DNA of 64,000 nucleotides from positions 124,001 to 188,000 of the forward strand of contig NKYR01000014.1 in the NCBI GenBank assembly GCA_003184365.1. Direction: 5' to 3'. Below are positions 10,986-22,010 of the stretch, in pieces. The notes under the pieces were generated by a model that saw only the letters and a list, made by a program, of their open reading frames with translations, did not search any database and was not told where the DNA came from. Each line of letters starts with the position of its first letter. Positions within the stretch are counted from its first letter, which is position 1. Position numbers and translations under genes: made by a program. The DNA comes from Evernia prunastri (taxonomy: Eukaryota > Ascomycota > Lecanoromycetes > Lecanorales > Parmeliaceae).

Positions 10986-11835
10986 GTGACGGAAACAGTA
11001 CAGTCCGAATCAGACAGAGGCCGGGAATTCGAGATGAGTTCCTACCATCCGTGGACTTACGGCACAGATCAGATCACGGAAACAGGTAGCCCGGCATTAC
11101 CACACCCTGAGCCGCTTCCATTTTGCCAGATATTTCGGAATCATGCAACGTGTCGGTACCATGATCGAAGCAGTGAGAAAAGGTCCGGCTTCAGGTACCC
11201 CGAAAGGCGAAGAGAAGGATTGGACGTCCGATGTCCCAATCCTAACCGACACTCATCAAGACTCCCCGTCATCGCTTCCAATCCCGAAAACGAAGCCGGC
11301 CTCTCAGTCCACTGCAACACGTCCTTTCGCTCAGGACCTGCGCTCGCTCAGCCTGGCCAACAGTTGCGATCGCAGCACGACGTACGCTTCGACTTCGACT
11401 CCGACCGCCCAAACCCTCCCGCGTCTCCGAAGCAAAGCACCCACCGCTGCCCTCGCACCGATCAGCTACGTGCACATCACGTTGGTGGAAGGCTACAATG
11501 CCCGATCTGCCCGGTTTGCCGGACCTTCGCACTCTCGCTGTGGAACTGTGGCCGCGGGACGCGACGCGGGGGTACTTTCACTGTAGCGCTTGGGGGCGGG
11601 CAGACGGAGACGCTTTGGGCTGCTTTGGGGGTGGGGGGTGGACCAAGGCGAGGATGAGGCTGAAGATGGGAGATGGGCGGCGGTTGGTGAGAGGTCCGAG
11701 GAAGGCGTACGTAGGAAACGGGACGGTGGAGATGAGTCGGTGACGATGATGGAAAGGGTGCTGTGGAGCGGGAAAGGTTATTTTGGCGGAGGTGGTACGA
11801 ATTGCGTGGCGATGGGGAGGCTGTTGTTGAAATGA
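10986..11835 (+). pseudogene. Decayed partial copy of the C-terminal half of the TEA-domain gene
   Basis: Fragments in all three plus-strand frames match the upstream gene in the same order. RPFAQDLRSLSLANS parallels SRFYRIDALPSLASS; DVRFDFDSDRPNPPAS parallels SIRYDFGNGPRTL; ISYVHITLVEGYNA parallels IRNIKIKMVEGFM; and LRTLAVELWPRDATRG parallels LRVLHIDLWPRDPTR. Because the matches hop between frames, several indels must have occurred. I see no matching TEA domain in this copy. The region 3' of 11580 is very G-rich. It is best read as a tandem duplicate that lost function. Exact ends are uncertain. Confidence 0.6.
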
Positions 11836-12092
11836 CGGGGAAGGGGAGGGAAGCAGATGGCTTTAGCTTCGCTGCTTGAAGTCTTTAGCTGCTCCCTGGG
11901 AAAAAAGACGAAGGCATCGAAGTCTCAAGCAGCTGTGTTCATCCAGCAAGGATTCGGGAATGCTCTGGATACAAGGGGCGAATGTGCTTGAGAAGAACTC
12001 AAGAGTTTAGACAAACAGCTACAGATTCTTGGGAGCATTTTAGAATATAAGAATAATTTAATACTAACAGAATGTGAAGATCGCTTGGAGTA

Positions 12093-14318
12093 TTACTTAG
12101 CACGGATGGTAGGTGTTTTCACCCGCTGACCAGCATGCTTAGACACTTTGACTTTAGAAAGCTTGGTGCCATTCGAGCCAGCAGTAACAATGTTTGTTGA
12201 ACCTTTAACATCCGATGTTCCATTGGCCATCTCTTCTTTCTTATCCACGGACTTGACATGACCGTTTGCTTTCTTCTTCCCATTAACCGTATTAGGATCA
12301 ATTCCTTTCCTCCTCAAGCGATTTCTCCGTGCCTTCTCCATGTATTTCTCGTCCTCCGAGTCATCGAAGCCACCGAAAGGTTGCTCGTCATCTTCATTAT
12401 CGGTTGCGATCGGCGTCCTGTCTACCACGCCCAATGAGTCGCCATTCTTAGCTCCATCCGCTATTCCCTCCTTTGTCGACATATTCGGTGATGGCGCCGT
12501 CTTCTTGAACTTGCTCACGAAGAAGCCGTCGACATTGTAAGCGTGTGGGTAGAATCGTTTCGTCATCTTCATTTTCGGATCGAACTGCTTTCCCATGTAG
12601 CTCACAAAGCCGTCTACACCAAATGTCAACCCTGTTTCTACAAGCCTGACGTTTGGTCGTTTCTTGAGAGCGTATTGCACAACCTGTTCGTTCTCTTCAA
12701 TTGAGACGCTACACGTTGAGTAAATTACATAGCCTCCAGTCTTACTTGTGTGATCGACAGAGTCGATAGCGCAGAGTAGCAGTTGCTTCTGTAGGTGCGG
12801 CAGTTGCATGAAGTCCTTCTCCGTTTTGTTCGTCTTGATGCTAGGATCTTTCGCGATAACGCCTGTCCCAGAACATGGAGCATCGAGCAGTACGCGATCA
12901 AAGCCGCCGATCACCCTTGGAAACTCTCTAGCATCGTGACTGCAAACAATGGTATTTTTGACGCCAAGGCGGTGAATATTGCCTATCAAAGCTTTGGATC
13001 TGTCTTTGTTACTGTCGTTTGCGAAGATGCTACCGGTGTTCTTCATCAAAGCGGCGATATAGGTTGTCTTTCCACCAGGAGCTGCTGCCATATCCAGAAT
13101 CCTCTCATGTTCCTGAGGTGCGAGAGCCATAACGGGGAGAAATGAAGAAGCCGCCATGATGATGTATTGGCCGGCAAGATACTCTGGCGTAGCTCCTAGA
13201 GGTACCTGGCTTTCAAACACCTGCAACCCAACTTTCGACCACTTCCCCACAGGCTCAAGCGTCACGCCTCTATTGATAAGCGATTGCGCCAGCTCTCGAC
13301 GATGCGTCCGGATGGTATTTGTGCGTATGACGACTGGTCGGGCAGATTCGTTCGCTTCGAAGAAGGCAAACGCTTCTCGGGGTGTGAAGAGATTGAAGAG
13401 CTTTTCGGCGAGGTATGAAGAATACCCGTAGTAAAGGCAGACGTCCTTGATGAACTGGGCTGTGTACTCGGCACGAGATCGACCTGGTTCGGAGAGTTTG
13501 GAGAAGTCGTCCAGGATGCGGATGGTATCTGTGATCCTTGAACGCAATAGTTGTAGGTCAGGTGCCAGTCTTGAGGCTGGGCCAGCATCTTCATCCTCAT
13601 CACCCAAGACTTTTAATTGGTCACCGTCGACGTTGGTCTGTAAAGCTGCTTCTTCGAGCTCAATTTGTGCCTCAGCTGCATCTTCCTTTTGCGCATCATC
13701 TAGTCGTCTTGACAAGCCCGCGATATTCGCAGCCGTAAGCTTCTCTTCCGCATCGGACTCATCTTCGTCCTCCGAGAACCTTGCTCTTTCATGCTGTGGG
13801 TCCGAATCATACACCGATGATCCAGACCCCAGAAACTCATCCCCGAGGCCCTCGCCATCTTCCGACATGCCTTCTTCCCCTCCACCCAGCAAACCTGCAT
13901 CCTCCTCCTCTTCTCCTCCTAATAAATCTGCCGCATCATCGTCGCTACTGATTTCCTCCCCAGTGTCTCCTAGAAGATCCGCTGCATCATCGTCCGAGCT
14001 CTCGTCCTCGTCTTGCAGGCCACCAGACATGACAGCATCAGCCATTCTCATTCCCTTTGCTCCCTTTCTCCCCTTCTGCGGCCTCCCAGAGCCATTGACA
14101 AAAGTCCCTTTGGTAACACGTTTAAGACCCGAGTTTGCTGTGTGGTTGTACGCTGGATTCGCAGGTGCTGGCACTTTGACCTCTCCGGATGCTTTTCTCT
14201 TTTTCCCTCTTGCAGGATTGTCCAATTCGCCAGCTTTGCGTTTTTGGAGTGAAGAGATGCGAGATTCGTCCAAGGGTGCCGGCGGGCCTTGCTTTTTCAT
14301 GCGGCGACCTACTCCCAT
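12093..14318 (-). CDS. NOP2: 25S rRNA (cytosine-C5)-methyltransferase Nop2
   Basis: A single 741-residue exon. The N-terminal third is basic then strongly acidic (DEDESSDDDAADLLGD), as in nucleolar Nop2. The RsmB/NOP family domain follows: RTNTIRTHRRELAQSL, DMAAAPGGKTTYIAAL (SAM-binding motif I), DAPCSGTGV (motif IV, with the Cys that releases the product) and YSTCSVSIEENE (motif VI, catalytic Cys). YNVDGFFVSKFKK closes the domain. The C-terminus is a Lys-rich nucleolar tail. In yeast Nop2 methylates a conserved cytosine in large-subunit rRNA and is required for 60S assembly. It diverges from the GET5 gene. Confidence 0.96.
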   Translation of the reverse strand: MGVGRRMKKQGPPAPLDESRISSLQKRKAGELDNPARGKKRKASGEVKVPAPANPAYNHTANSGLKRVTKGTFVNGSGRPQKGRKGAKGMRMADAVMSGGLQDEDESSDDDAADLLGDTGEEISSDDDAADLLGGEEEEDAGLLGGGEEGMSEDGEGLGDEFLGSGSSVYDSDPQHERARFSEDEDESDAEEKLTAANIAGLSRRLDDAQKEDAAEAQIELEEAALQTNVDGDQLKVLGDEDEDAGPASRLAPDLQLLRSRITDTIRILDDFSKLSEPGRSRAEYTAQFIKDVCLYYGYSSYLAEKLFNLFTPREAFAFFEANESARPVVIRTNTIRTHRRELAQSLINRGVTLEPVGKWSKVGLQVFESQVPLGATPEYLAGQYIIMAASSFLPVMALAPQEHERILDMAAAPGGKTTYIAALMKNTGSIFANDSNKDRSKALIGNIHRLGVKNTIVCSHDAREFPRVIGGFDRVLLDAPCSGTGVIAKDPSIKTNKTEKDFMQLPHLQKQLLLCAIDSVDHTSKTGGYVIYSTCSVSIEENEQVVQYALKKRPNVRLVETGLTFGVDGFVSYMGKQFDPKMKMTKRFYPHAYNVDGFFVSKFKKTAPSPNMSTKEGIADGAKNGDSLGVVDRTPIATDNEDDEQPFGGFDDSEDEKYMEKARRNRLRRKGIDPNTVNGKKKANGHVKSVDKKEEMANGTSDVKGSTNIVTAGSNGTKLSKVKVSKHAGQRVKTPTIRAK

Positions 14319-14577
14319 GATTGTGATCGTAGATTCTTACCCTACTGATACTTGTGTAAAATAGTCTGAAACAGTCATGGCTCGAAGAGTCGAAATACAG
14401 AAAAGTTCGTGCGATAGGGCTGTTATCTTATCGCCTTGGCGTCTCTCCGGACTACTCAAGGATACTGATGAAACTCTTCTCGCGTGTTTTTACCTTAACA
14501 TGCAATCCGAGTACCACGAGACCCTCTTCTCCATATTCAGCAAAACTCACCCGCCCGACTACCTCCCTAACGGCAGA
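14319..14577. promoter_or_regulatory. Divergent promoter, NOP2/GET5
   Basis: 259 bp separate the NOP2 start from the preferred start of the UBL-protein gene. An in-frame upstream ATG at 14377 would shorten this to 58 bp, which argues for the downstream start. Layout-based inference. Confidence 0.4.
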
Positions 14578-15234
14578 ATGACCGAGTTATCCTTCGCCAA
14601 GACCTTTCTCTCCTCCCTCGACTCCCGCCCCCTCAAACTCCAAGCAGACTATACCGCAAACCCCAAAACAGTCGAGCTCAATGGCCCGTACACGCTGCCC
14701 AAGATGCCCACGCCCTTCAAGCGCGCGACGCCGTCGGGATTGGTGGACGAGGCGGCGCAGAAGCCCAGTGCGCTCAATGTCACGCTGAAGAGTTCGAGGA
14801 ATCCGGCCCTGAGCTTAAGCCTGCCGAGTACGGATTTGGGCACCACGGTGCTGGATTTCAAGCAGAAGGTGGCTTCGGAATTGAAGCTGGAAGGCACGGG
14901 GAAGATACGCATACTGTACAATAAGAAGCCAGCTGGAGATGTGAAGACGCTGAAGGAGCTTGTCGGTGACGAGACCCTACAGGCAGGTCAAGAGATTGAG
15001 CTGGGCGTGATGGTTATGGGGTACAAGGAAGTCGATGTCGCGAAGACAGCGGATACTACTATGAGGGATGCGGACGGAGGGACGTCAGTTGCGCAGGGAC
15101 CGAGCGGAGATGATGTGCTGGGTGCGGAAGAGTTCTGGACAGACCTCAAAGGATTCTTGGTGCAGAGGATACGAGATGAGGGGAAGGCTGGTGAGGTATT
15201 TGATAACTTTAGGGGGAGCTGGGAGAAGAGGTAG
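14578..15234 (+). CDS. GET5: Get5-like ubiquitin-like-domain protein
   Basis: With the start at 14578 the protein is 218 residues and begins MTELSFAKTFLSSLDSRP, which fits the Get4-binding N-terminus of fungal Get5. An in-frame ATG at 14377 would add 67 residues that look unrelated, so I prefer the shorter form. A ubiquitin-like fold spans roughly residues 67-148: LNVTLKSSRNPALSLSLP, TTVLDFKQKVASEL, KIRILYNKKPAGDVKTLKEL and ELGVMVMGY. A helical C-terminal part (EEFWTDLKGFLVQRIRDEG) resembles the homodimerisation region. In yeast Get5 links the Get4 platform to Sgt2, handing tail-anchored membrane proteins to Get3 for ER insertion. The assignment rests on domain order and N-terminal motif. Confidence 0.75.
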   Translation: MTELSFAKTFLSSLDSRPLKLQADYTANPKTVELNGPYTLPKMPTPFKRATPSGLVDEAAQKPSALNVTLKSSRNPALSLSLPSTDLGTTVLDFKQKVASELKLEGTGKIRILYNKKPAGDVKTLKELVGDETLQAGQEIELGVMVMGYKEVDVAKTADTTMRDADGGTSVAQGPSGDDVLGAEEFWTDLKGFLVQRIRDEGKAGEVFDNFRGSWEKR

Positions 15235-15543
15235 TAAGGGTGCGCAAGGGTTCTATATTTCAAGGGTACCCTATTTCAATGCGAGTACGCATGTTCCATA
15301 CACATCTTCGCGAAAAGCCACAACAGGCTTTGGGCAGTTGGGAGCAGCGGCGTCCGGCTTCAGAGGCTTTGGTAGGCCTTGTCACAACTGCTTGGGGAAT
15401 GGGCACAGAAAACGTGAAAGACGTTAAGCTTTCAGTCGTACAAGTAGTGAAGCATGTAATCTATTCTCAGACTATTTCGCTCGCCGCATCATCAACAAAC
15501 CTTCCCATGCCGTGTTTCGCCGGCAACATCATCAAGCCATGCT
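15235..15543. other. Convergent intergenic gap
   Basis: 309 bp between the 3' ends of GET5 and the cofilin gene. Nothing else recognised. Confidence 0.5.
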
Positions 15544-16297
15544 TTAGCGCTTTCCTTTGCTGATGTCCTTCAGAATTGTTTCATACTCAATTTCGTCGTC
15601 CCGGTTGGCTTGTACTTCGGCTGCGATACCAGCAAGTGCGTTCTTGAGCGATTCCTTTGATGATGCGTATGTCATTCTTGGCTAAAGTTCAAAAAGTCAG
15701 TTTCATGTCAACGGACGTAATGTGAATGAATATCTTACGAAGACTAACGTCCCCTCATCTGGGCTCCATGAGATGAAGACGATCTTGTTCCTATCACGTT
15801 GTCAGCCTTGGCTTCCATCCCAGGTTCGCTCTATTGAGTAGCCGTGGCATACCGCGTTCCTTCGCCCCCTTCCAACTCATACTGAAAGTCATAAACAGCA
15901 TATCTTGGTCCTTTTCCCTCCTTTCCCTTACTCGACGACTTTGCATTCAGTAGCTTGCTCTGGAAGGCCTCCCAGTTTGGATCAGAGCTCGAATCCTCGA
16001 CAACAATCTCTTTGTAGTCGTCGGACAGCTTGTAGATGATGTATTTAACGGATTTGCCTAGCTTAAGCTCGTTGAACTTGGTGACGCACTCCGGCGAGAC
16101 GGAGACTCTAGTGGAAGCTGTGGTGTCAGCGCGATGCTTTGGACCGGAGGCATAGCCGCTTTTGGTTTCCGCATTGTAGACGGCAAGAGGGGTAAGGAAG
16201 GTGGAAATGGGAGGCGTACCCGGATTTACTCTGCGGAATGGTTAGCACGTGCTTTTATGTCGCTAGCGGATGAGGCATCAGAGGACAAGCTTACCAT
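15544..16297 (-). CDS. COF1: Cofilin (actin-depolymerising factor)
   Basis: Exons: 16295-16297 (ATG only), 16220-16230 (an 11-nt microexon), 15853-16107, 15739-15790 and 15544-15681. The sum is 459 nt, 152 residues. The joined N-terminus reads MSKSGVSVSPECVTKFNELK, matching yeast MSRSGVAV and placing the regulatory Ser next to Met. Further landmarks are YIIYKLSDDYKEIVVE, GPRYAVYDFQYELEGGEGTR, KIVFISWSPDEG and RMTYASSKESLKNAL, the last being the long actin-binding helix. The protein binds and severs ADP-actin filaments in cortical patches. A different splicing of the first two exons would lose this start, so the tiny exons are well supported by homology. Confidence 0.93.
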
Positions 16298-16919
16298 GAT
16301 TGCGCAGGTTCGAGAGAATGGAGAGAATGGAGAGAATGAAGGTTGACAGGATGTTTACGCAGCTGCATTACCACCACGGTATTAACGTCAGCTCGAGTCA
16401 ATTTTGTAGCCTGGTGCCTGGGACAAGGATGCGTAGGTGGTAAAAGGATATGACGTGGAAGGATGAGAAACCGGTTCACATACCCTGTGGCAATACTTTG
16501 CAATGTCTAGGGGTGGCTTGAGTAGGGTAGCTTGGTTGTTGCGCAGAGAGAAAGAGTACCAAACACAATCCTTGCGGTTGCGGTAGTGGGGAGCAACATT
16601 TCCACGCTTGGCGGCTGGCGGGGCGAATATTTCGTTAGCGTATCAAGGTGATTGAACGATGCAGGATAAAGTCTTAACAGTCATATTGAACGATGAGCGA
16701 ACGGACTTTTTGAATGTCTGCCATTATGATCGAGTCTATGGACGCTTTGTACATTTGTATCTTACAATAATCCACCGCTTTTGCTATGCTATCAGACAGA
16801 ACGCGAAAGTAATCTGAGTGGAGAGAGCCAAGGTGGGAGGATAATGACACTTGCCGAGAACCGAATTCATATCCAGTACGCCGGCCGTCGAGGAAGAAAA
16901 ACAAAGACGGCGAGTGCGC
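16298..16919. other. Intergenic: cofilin promoter and HSP60 3' flank
   Basis: 622 bp. A direct GAGAATG triplet repeat occurs near 16314-16340. No coding sequence recognised. Confidence 0.45.
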
Positions 16920-18893
16920 TTAGAACATGCCTCCACCGCCCATGCCACCCATCCCTCCCATGCCTCCACCACCCATACCACCGCCTGGCGGAGCCTTCTC
17001 CTCAGGTGCCTCGGTAATGGCGACCTCAGTGGTACCGAGTAGCGAAGCGACTCCACTAGCATCAACGAGAGCAGTCCGGACGACCTTGAAAGGGTCAACT
17101 ATACCGGAAGCGATCATGTCAACGTACTCGCCCTTGGCGCTGTCGAAGCCCTTGTTGAAATCTGATCCGAATTCATCCTGAAGCTTGCCAACGACAACGC
17201 TACCTTCAGTACCTGCGTTCTCGACAATTGTCCGTGCTGGGCGGGTGATGGCGCTCTTGATGATACTGACACCGAGCTGTTGATCGAAGTTGGTGGGCTT
17301 CACGGAGCCTAGCGCGTTCGCGGCAGCTTTTAGGAGGGCAGTCCCTCCGCCTGGAAGGATACCTTCCTCCACGGCTGCACGGGTCGCGTTTAACGCATCG
17401 ACAACACGATCCTTCTTCTCTCCGACCTCAATTTCAGAAGCACCTCCAACTTTGATCACAGCCACACCTCCAGACAGCTTAGCTAGGCGCTCTTGTAGCT
17501 TTTCTCTCTCGTAGTCTGACGTTGATGGATCATTCATGACCCCGCGAATTTGCTCGACTCTCTGCGCTATGGCGTCTTTGCTGCCCTCGCCGTTAAGTAT
17601 GATGGTGTCCTCTTTCGTAATTGTGATCGAGCCTGTTGATCCAAGCATTTCCGGCGTGGCTTTTTCCAACTTAAGGTCAAGCTCGTCGGTGAACACGGTG
17701 GCGTTGGTTAGAATGCCAAGATCGCCCAGGATGGACTTGCGGTTATCACCAAAGCCAGGAGCCTTGACTGCGGCAACTTGTAGCTGACCGCGTAACTTGT
17801 TCAGAATACAAACCGCCAATGCTTCTCCATCGATGTCCTCTGCAATGATCACAAGTGGGCGACGCATCTGAGTGGAGGCTTCGAGCGCGGGTATTATGTC
17901 CTGGACGGCAGAGATCTTCTTTTCGGACAGGAGGATCAGAGGCTTCTCGAACTCCACCTTTTGAGATTTAGTGTCGGTGATGAAGTATGCAGAGGTGAAG
18001 CCGCGGTCAAATTTCATGCCCTCAGTGACCTCAAGCTCGTCTTCGATCGTTTTTCCCTCCTTGACAGTGATAACTCCCTCTTTGCCAACCTTCTCCATAG
18101 CGTTCGAGATGAGCTTTCCAACATGGGTATCACCGTTTGCTGAGATGGTAGCCACCTGAGCAATCTCTTCGCCGGTGGTGATATCGCGCTTGTTCTTCTG
18201 TAAGTATTCGACCACAGCTTCAACGGCGGCTTGTGTGCCTCTCCTCAAATCCATAGGGTTGCACCCAGCAGCCACGTTCTTGACGGTCTCGGAGAAGATG
18301 GCGCGAGCAAGGACAGTAGCGGTTGTGGTGCCATCCCCAGCTACCTCATTAGTTTTCGAGGCAACATCTTGTAGGAGACGGGCACCCAGATTCTCAAATT
18401 TGTCTTGTAGAGTAATCGCTTTAGCGACAGTAACACCATCTATAAGTTAATAGTCAGCACAAGTATCCCTTCTCTGAGATGGTCTCTGGGGCGTCACCTT
18501 TGGTAATCTTAGGAGAGCCATAGCTCGATTCAATCAAGACATTTCGTCCTTTAGGTCCTAGTGTGGTTGCTACAGCTCTGGAGAGAGTCTCAACACCCTT
18601 CAGAAGGGCTGCCCTCCCGTCAACGCCAAACTTGAGGTCCTATACAGCGCAGCGTTAGTAGCTGATTAGCTTATTGACGACGCCAGATATCTTTGGTAAG
18701 GCATTGAAGGATTTGTAGCGGACGAGCTGGAGGAGAGATTGAAAAGAGCCTTGCGTACCTTGTGGGCGAATCTCTGCTGTTGAAGGTTAAGGGCAGTAGC
18801 AGCGGCCGGCCGTGACCTCGATAGTGTGCTAAAATTTGGGGCAAATGATGGTAGGATCGAAGCCCGCCCTCGTGAGCTGAGAGCTCGCTGCAT
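16920..18893 (-). CDS. HSP60: Mitochondrial chaperonin HSP60
   Basis: Exons 18759-18893, 18498-18639 and 16920-18439 (598 residues). The first exon encodes an Arg/Ser/Ala-rich, acid-free presequence (MQRALSSRGRASILPSF) ending QQQRFAHK, a clear mitochondrial targeting peptide. Mature GroEL-type signatures follow: DLKFGVDGRAALLKGVE, TLGPKGRNVLIE, VAGDGTTTATVLARAI (ATP binding), AAGCNPMDLRRG, AAVEEGILPGGGTALL and the flexible Gly-Gly-Met C-terminal tail. The protein forms the heptameric rings of the matrix chaperonin that folds imported proteins with Hsp10. It is an essential gene; the reading frame is intact. Confidence 0.98.
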
Positions 18894-21677
18894 GGTTTCA
18901 ACAAAGAGCAATACTTTGGAAACAAGTATAAGATTGATAAAGAAGACGTAGACGAGGTAGAAGATTGAGAAATAGAGAATGGCAAATGCCCAGAAATGAT
19001 CCAGCGAGAGCATCAAAATAATTTCTGGATGATTCTTCCACTAGTCCCCAAATGGTAAGAGTTTCCGAGCATCCCTGTCGCTTGGAGATGGACTTTCTCC
19101 GGTTCACTAATTCAACGTCTCTTCACTCCACTTCTTTCAACACTGCTCCTATTTCTTACTTAATTATGTGCTCCCATGAAGCTAGATGCTTTTGGAAGAC
19201 TTCTGCCACGCCGACGGGATATAGACCGCCAAAATTGGAATGTGAAAGGCGAAGAATGAATCAAGGCGAGAGTGGAGGAAGCAGACATACATTAACATAA
19301 TCCCAGACAACGGAGACAATTGAGGTTGGTACAGCTTCATCATGAAGATTCCATCCCATTCAGAGATTTGTACATGCAATCAGGAGGGAAATGTACAGTA
19401 AGCCAGCCAATATAAGTCGTGTTGCCTTTTGCATCTCTTAGAGAAGACATCTTATCATCCTGCACAAGAAATATTTTGCAATCCATCAAGAAAAAGACCT
19501 GCTGGCTGTGATATTCATTGTGATCGATTGAGTTGCAAAATAATGTTCCCCCCACTCTATGGCATGTTCACTTGCAGACTCTTAACAACCGACCCCCACG
19601 GCCAATCTGCATAGCACTGTGAACTTGCCAATCAGAAAGCAATGAATTGTGCCCCAGCCCCCATGAGCGGCAGTGGATGCCGTCACCAGAAATTGGTCAC
19701 CCCCTCTCCTTAACTTGCACAAGGACTTTAATGACACCACCTATTCAAAAGTGACAGACGAGAGATTGCACAAAACTCTGAACACTTGACACTCCCCGCT
19801 CCCAGTTTGCATGAGAACTTAAGGGTCTTTTTGAGCCATTAATAGACACTAGGGCATCCCTGTCAACAATCTGTCACTCCCAGTGCTAGCTTCCAAAAAA
19901 ACGTGAAGGCACCGATGGGATACTCTCCATGCCTACTGACAAGGCAGTAAATGTTGTTATCACAGTCAGAACCTGGAGCTACCAAGCCAAGCGGAGATTT
20001 ATATGACTCCTTCGAACCATTGTAGAGACGGTGCAGATAGCCAGCATAGCCAAAGGGCAAGGTTGTCAATCGGAGAGCACATAAACTTGAAGAGGAGAGG
20101 GAGAGTGTGGTAGCCGCCACAAAACTTCCCCAACATTCAATGGGAGAGAGACAAAACCTTCAAGGAGAAAGTCAAGGGTGGCGTCCGTGGCAAAAGCGTG
20201 AAGCTGCCTAACGAAGAGTGATGCATTCCCCTCAATTTTAAAAAGCGGTGACTCCTACTGCTCCGTGAATTATTGTAGCCCGTAGTGAAGTTTTCGGTTG
20301 TGTTGATGCTCTCTGTGAAGCCCTCCTCCTCTTCTACTTAAGAAACTTTCTCACTTACACTTCTTCTTGCTAGGTCACCAACCTTCCTGCTGAACAACTT
20401 CCTGTATTCAAGACGACGCTTTTATGTGCCTGGGTTATTTTGCGATACCATGTCTGTCTCTATGTTCTTGTATAAGACCTTCCCCTTCAAAGTTGCATAA
20501 ACGATCTCCGACCAAACAGTTCTTAACACTTGCGTACCGTTCTCTCAATCTAGCTGAACTGTTCCGAATAAGCTACTCACGGTCTTTCTTGACAACTCTG
20601 GCTTTCAGGATAAAGCTTTTCCAAGAACCGGTGCGTTTTAAGACAATTATGTCTGTCTTTGTGATCCTATGTTGGGATCTAGTCAAACAATATCCATGCT
20701 AAACAATAATGTTGTAGAAATATGTTTCTTCAAAGGCTCTCGAAACACTGCCTAGGATCTTCTTTGACAACTCCGAACATCTCAAGATCTGTTTCTCCAT
20801 CTGTTCAACCTTTCGGTGTTGGTTATACTAGCCTTCTTGATTCTCTGTATGATGTCGTGTCGCTTGGTCAGCGCCGAGAAGACTAGCCCATCTTGCCCAC
20901 GACCTTGCTTGCGGATCCAACCCAACAATGCAAAACAAAACAATGCAAAACAACACTGCATATGCATTGTGAGTGTCTGGAAGGCTTTACAGCATATCAT
21001 AGCAGATGGCTTCTGTTCTATCGCCGAGACCTCAAAGCCTAGTCTGAGTGACTAGGCCAAAGATCCATCTGGTATCATCAGGTACACGAACAACGAGTCC
21101 TCATTCGAAACTTGATCAGGCGTTATCCATGCCATGGATATCCAGCCCATGGATAACCAGCCCTCAGAGCTCGAGTGCATCAGGCGCTCCAACCTGCATC
21201 CTTTTCCAAAGCGAAGGGAGCGACACGAAATGGACACAGCTCAACAGAACACGTCAAAGGGACAGAGTCGCCGGCTGAATTCAAAGAGAGACTCGAACAG
21301 AGAGACTCGAAAAATCAACTGATCAAGAGTTTTACCTACGTTGAAGCTCGCGCTCATGGTCAGTTACCCATACCAATCCACGTTCTTCGTTGCGCGATCA
21401 ACAGTGATCCTAACTTGTCTCAGCAGGCTCCACCCATGAGGCACAACTCTTCCACATGACCAACTTAGGATCAATCCATCGAGAAGACGAGGCTGTCAGC
21501 AGTCCTGACCCATACCTTTTGCCTGAATACATTCTTTTGATTGGGTGCCACGACGCGAAGGAAGCACCATCGATCTATACAACGGGTTAGCTGTCCCTAT
21601 GCCTGAACCGCGAGACGAGGCCTCAATGCCAGGCATGCACCTTGACTTGCTTCGCTTGATGAAGCGAGGTTTTTTAC
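18894..21677. other. Gene-poor stretch, nothing recognised
   Basis: About 2.8 kb upstream of HSP60 with only short chance frames on both strands and no known domain. It contains small local repeats such as AACAATGCAAAACA near 20930. The proximal part must hold the HSP60 promoter. Confidence 0.45.
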
Positions 21678-21704
21678 CACACACACACACACACACACAC
21701 ACAC
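21678..21704. repeat. (CA)n microsatellite
   Basis: About 13 CA dinucleotides in an otherwise non-repetitive stretch, a few hundred bases before the helix-repeat pseudogene. Confidence 0.95.
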
Positions 21705-22010
21705 CGGGAGGTACCTATCAACTGATGTCGTGATCAAGAAAACCGGCCAGACTAGCGTACCTCCTATATATAAATAACACGTCGATGCTCCAAGGCAGTA
21801 GCCCAGCCAGAACCTTGAGGCTCATGTTCCAGGCCAGCGCTATCCAGACCCCAACGAATACAGTATGTTTCAACAACTCGCTGTATCGCTGGCGGCGTTG
21901 CTCACTGGAGGCATGTCTGAAGATCCATTGGCGGCACTCATTCACCGAGAGCGGCTCCAGCAACGCCGAGACCGTCCTAAAGGGACATCTGCTTACTCTC
22001 AAAAAAGTAA

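Noticed and set aside
13447..14364. 305-residue open frame on the plus strand opposite NOP2
   Set aside because: Mirror of the acidic NOP2 coding sequence, Ser-rich as expected for antisense of Asp/Glu codons.
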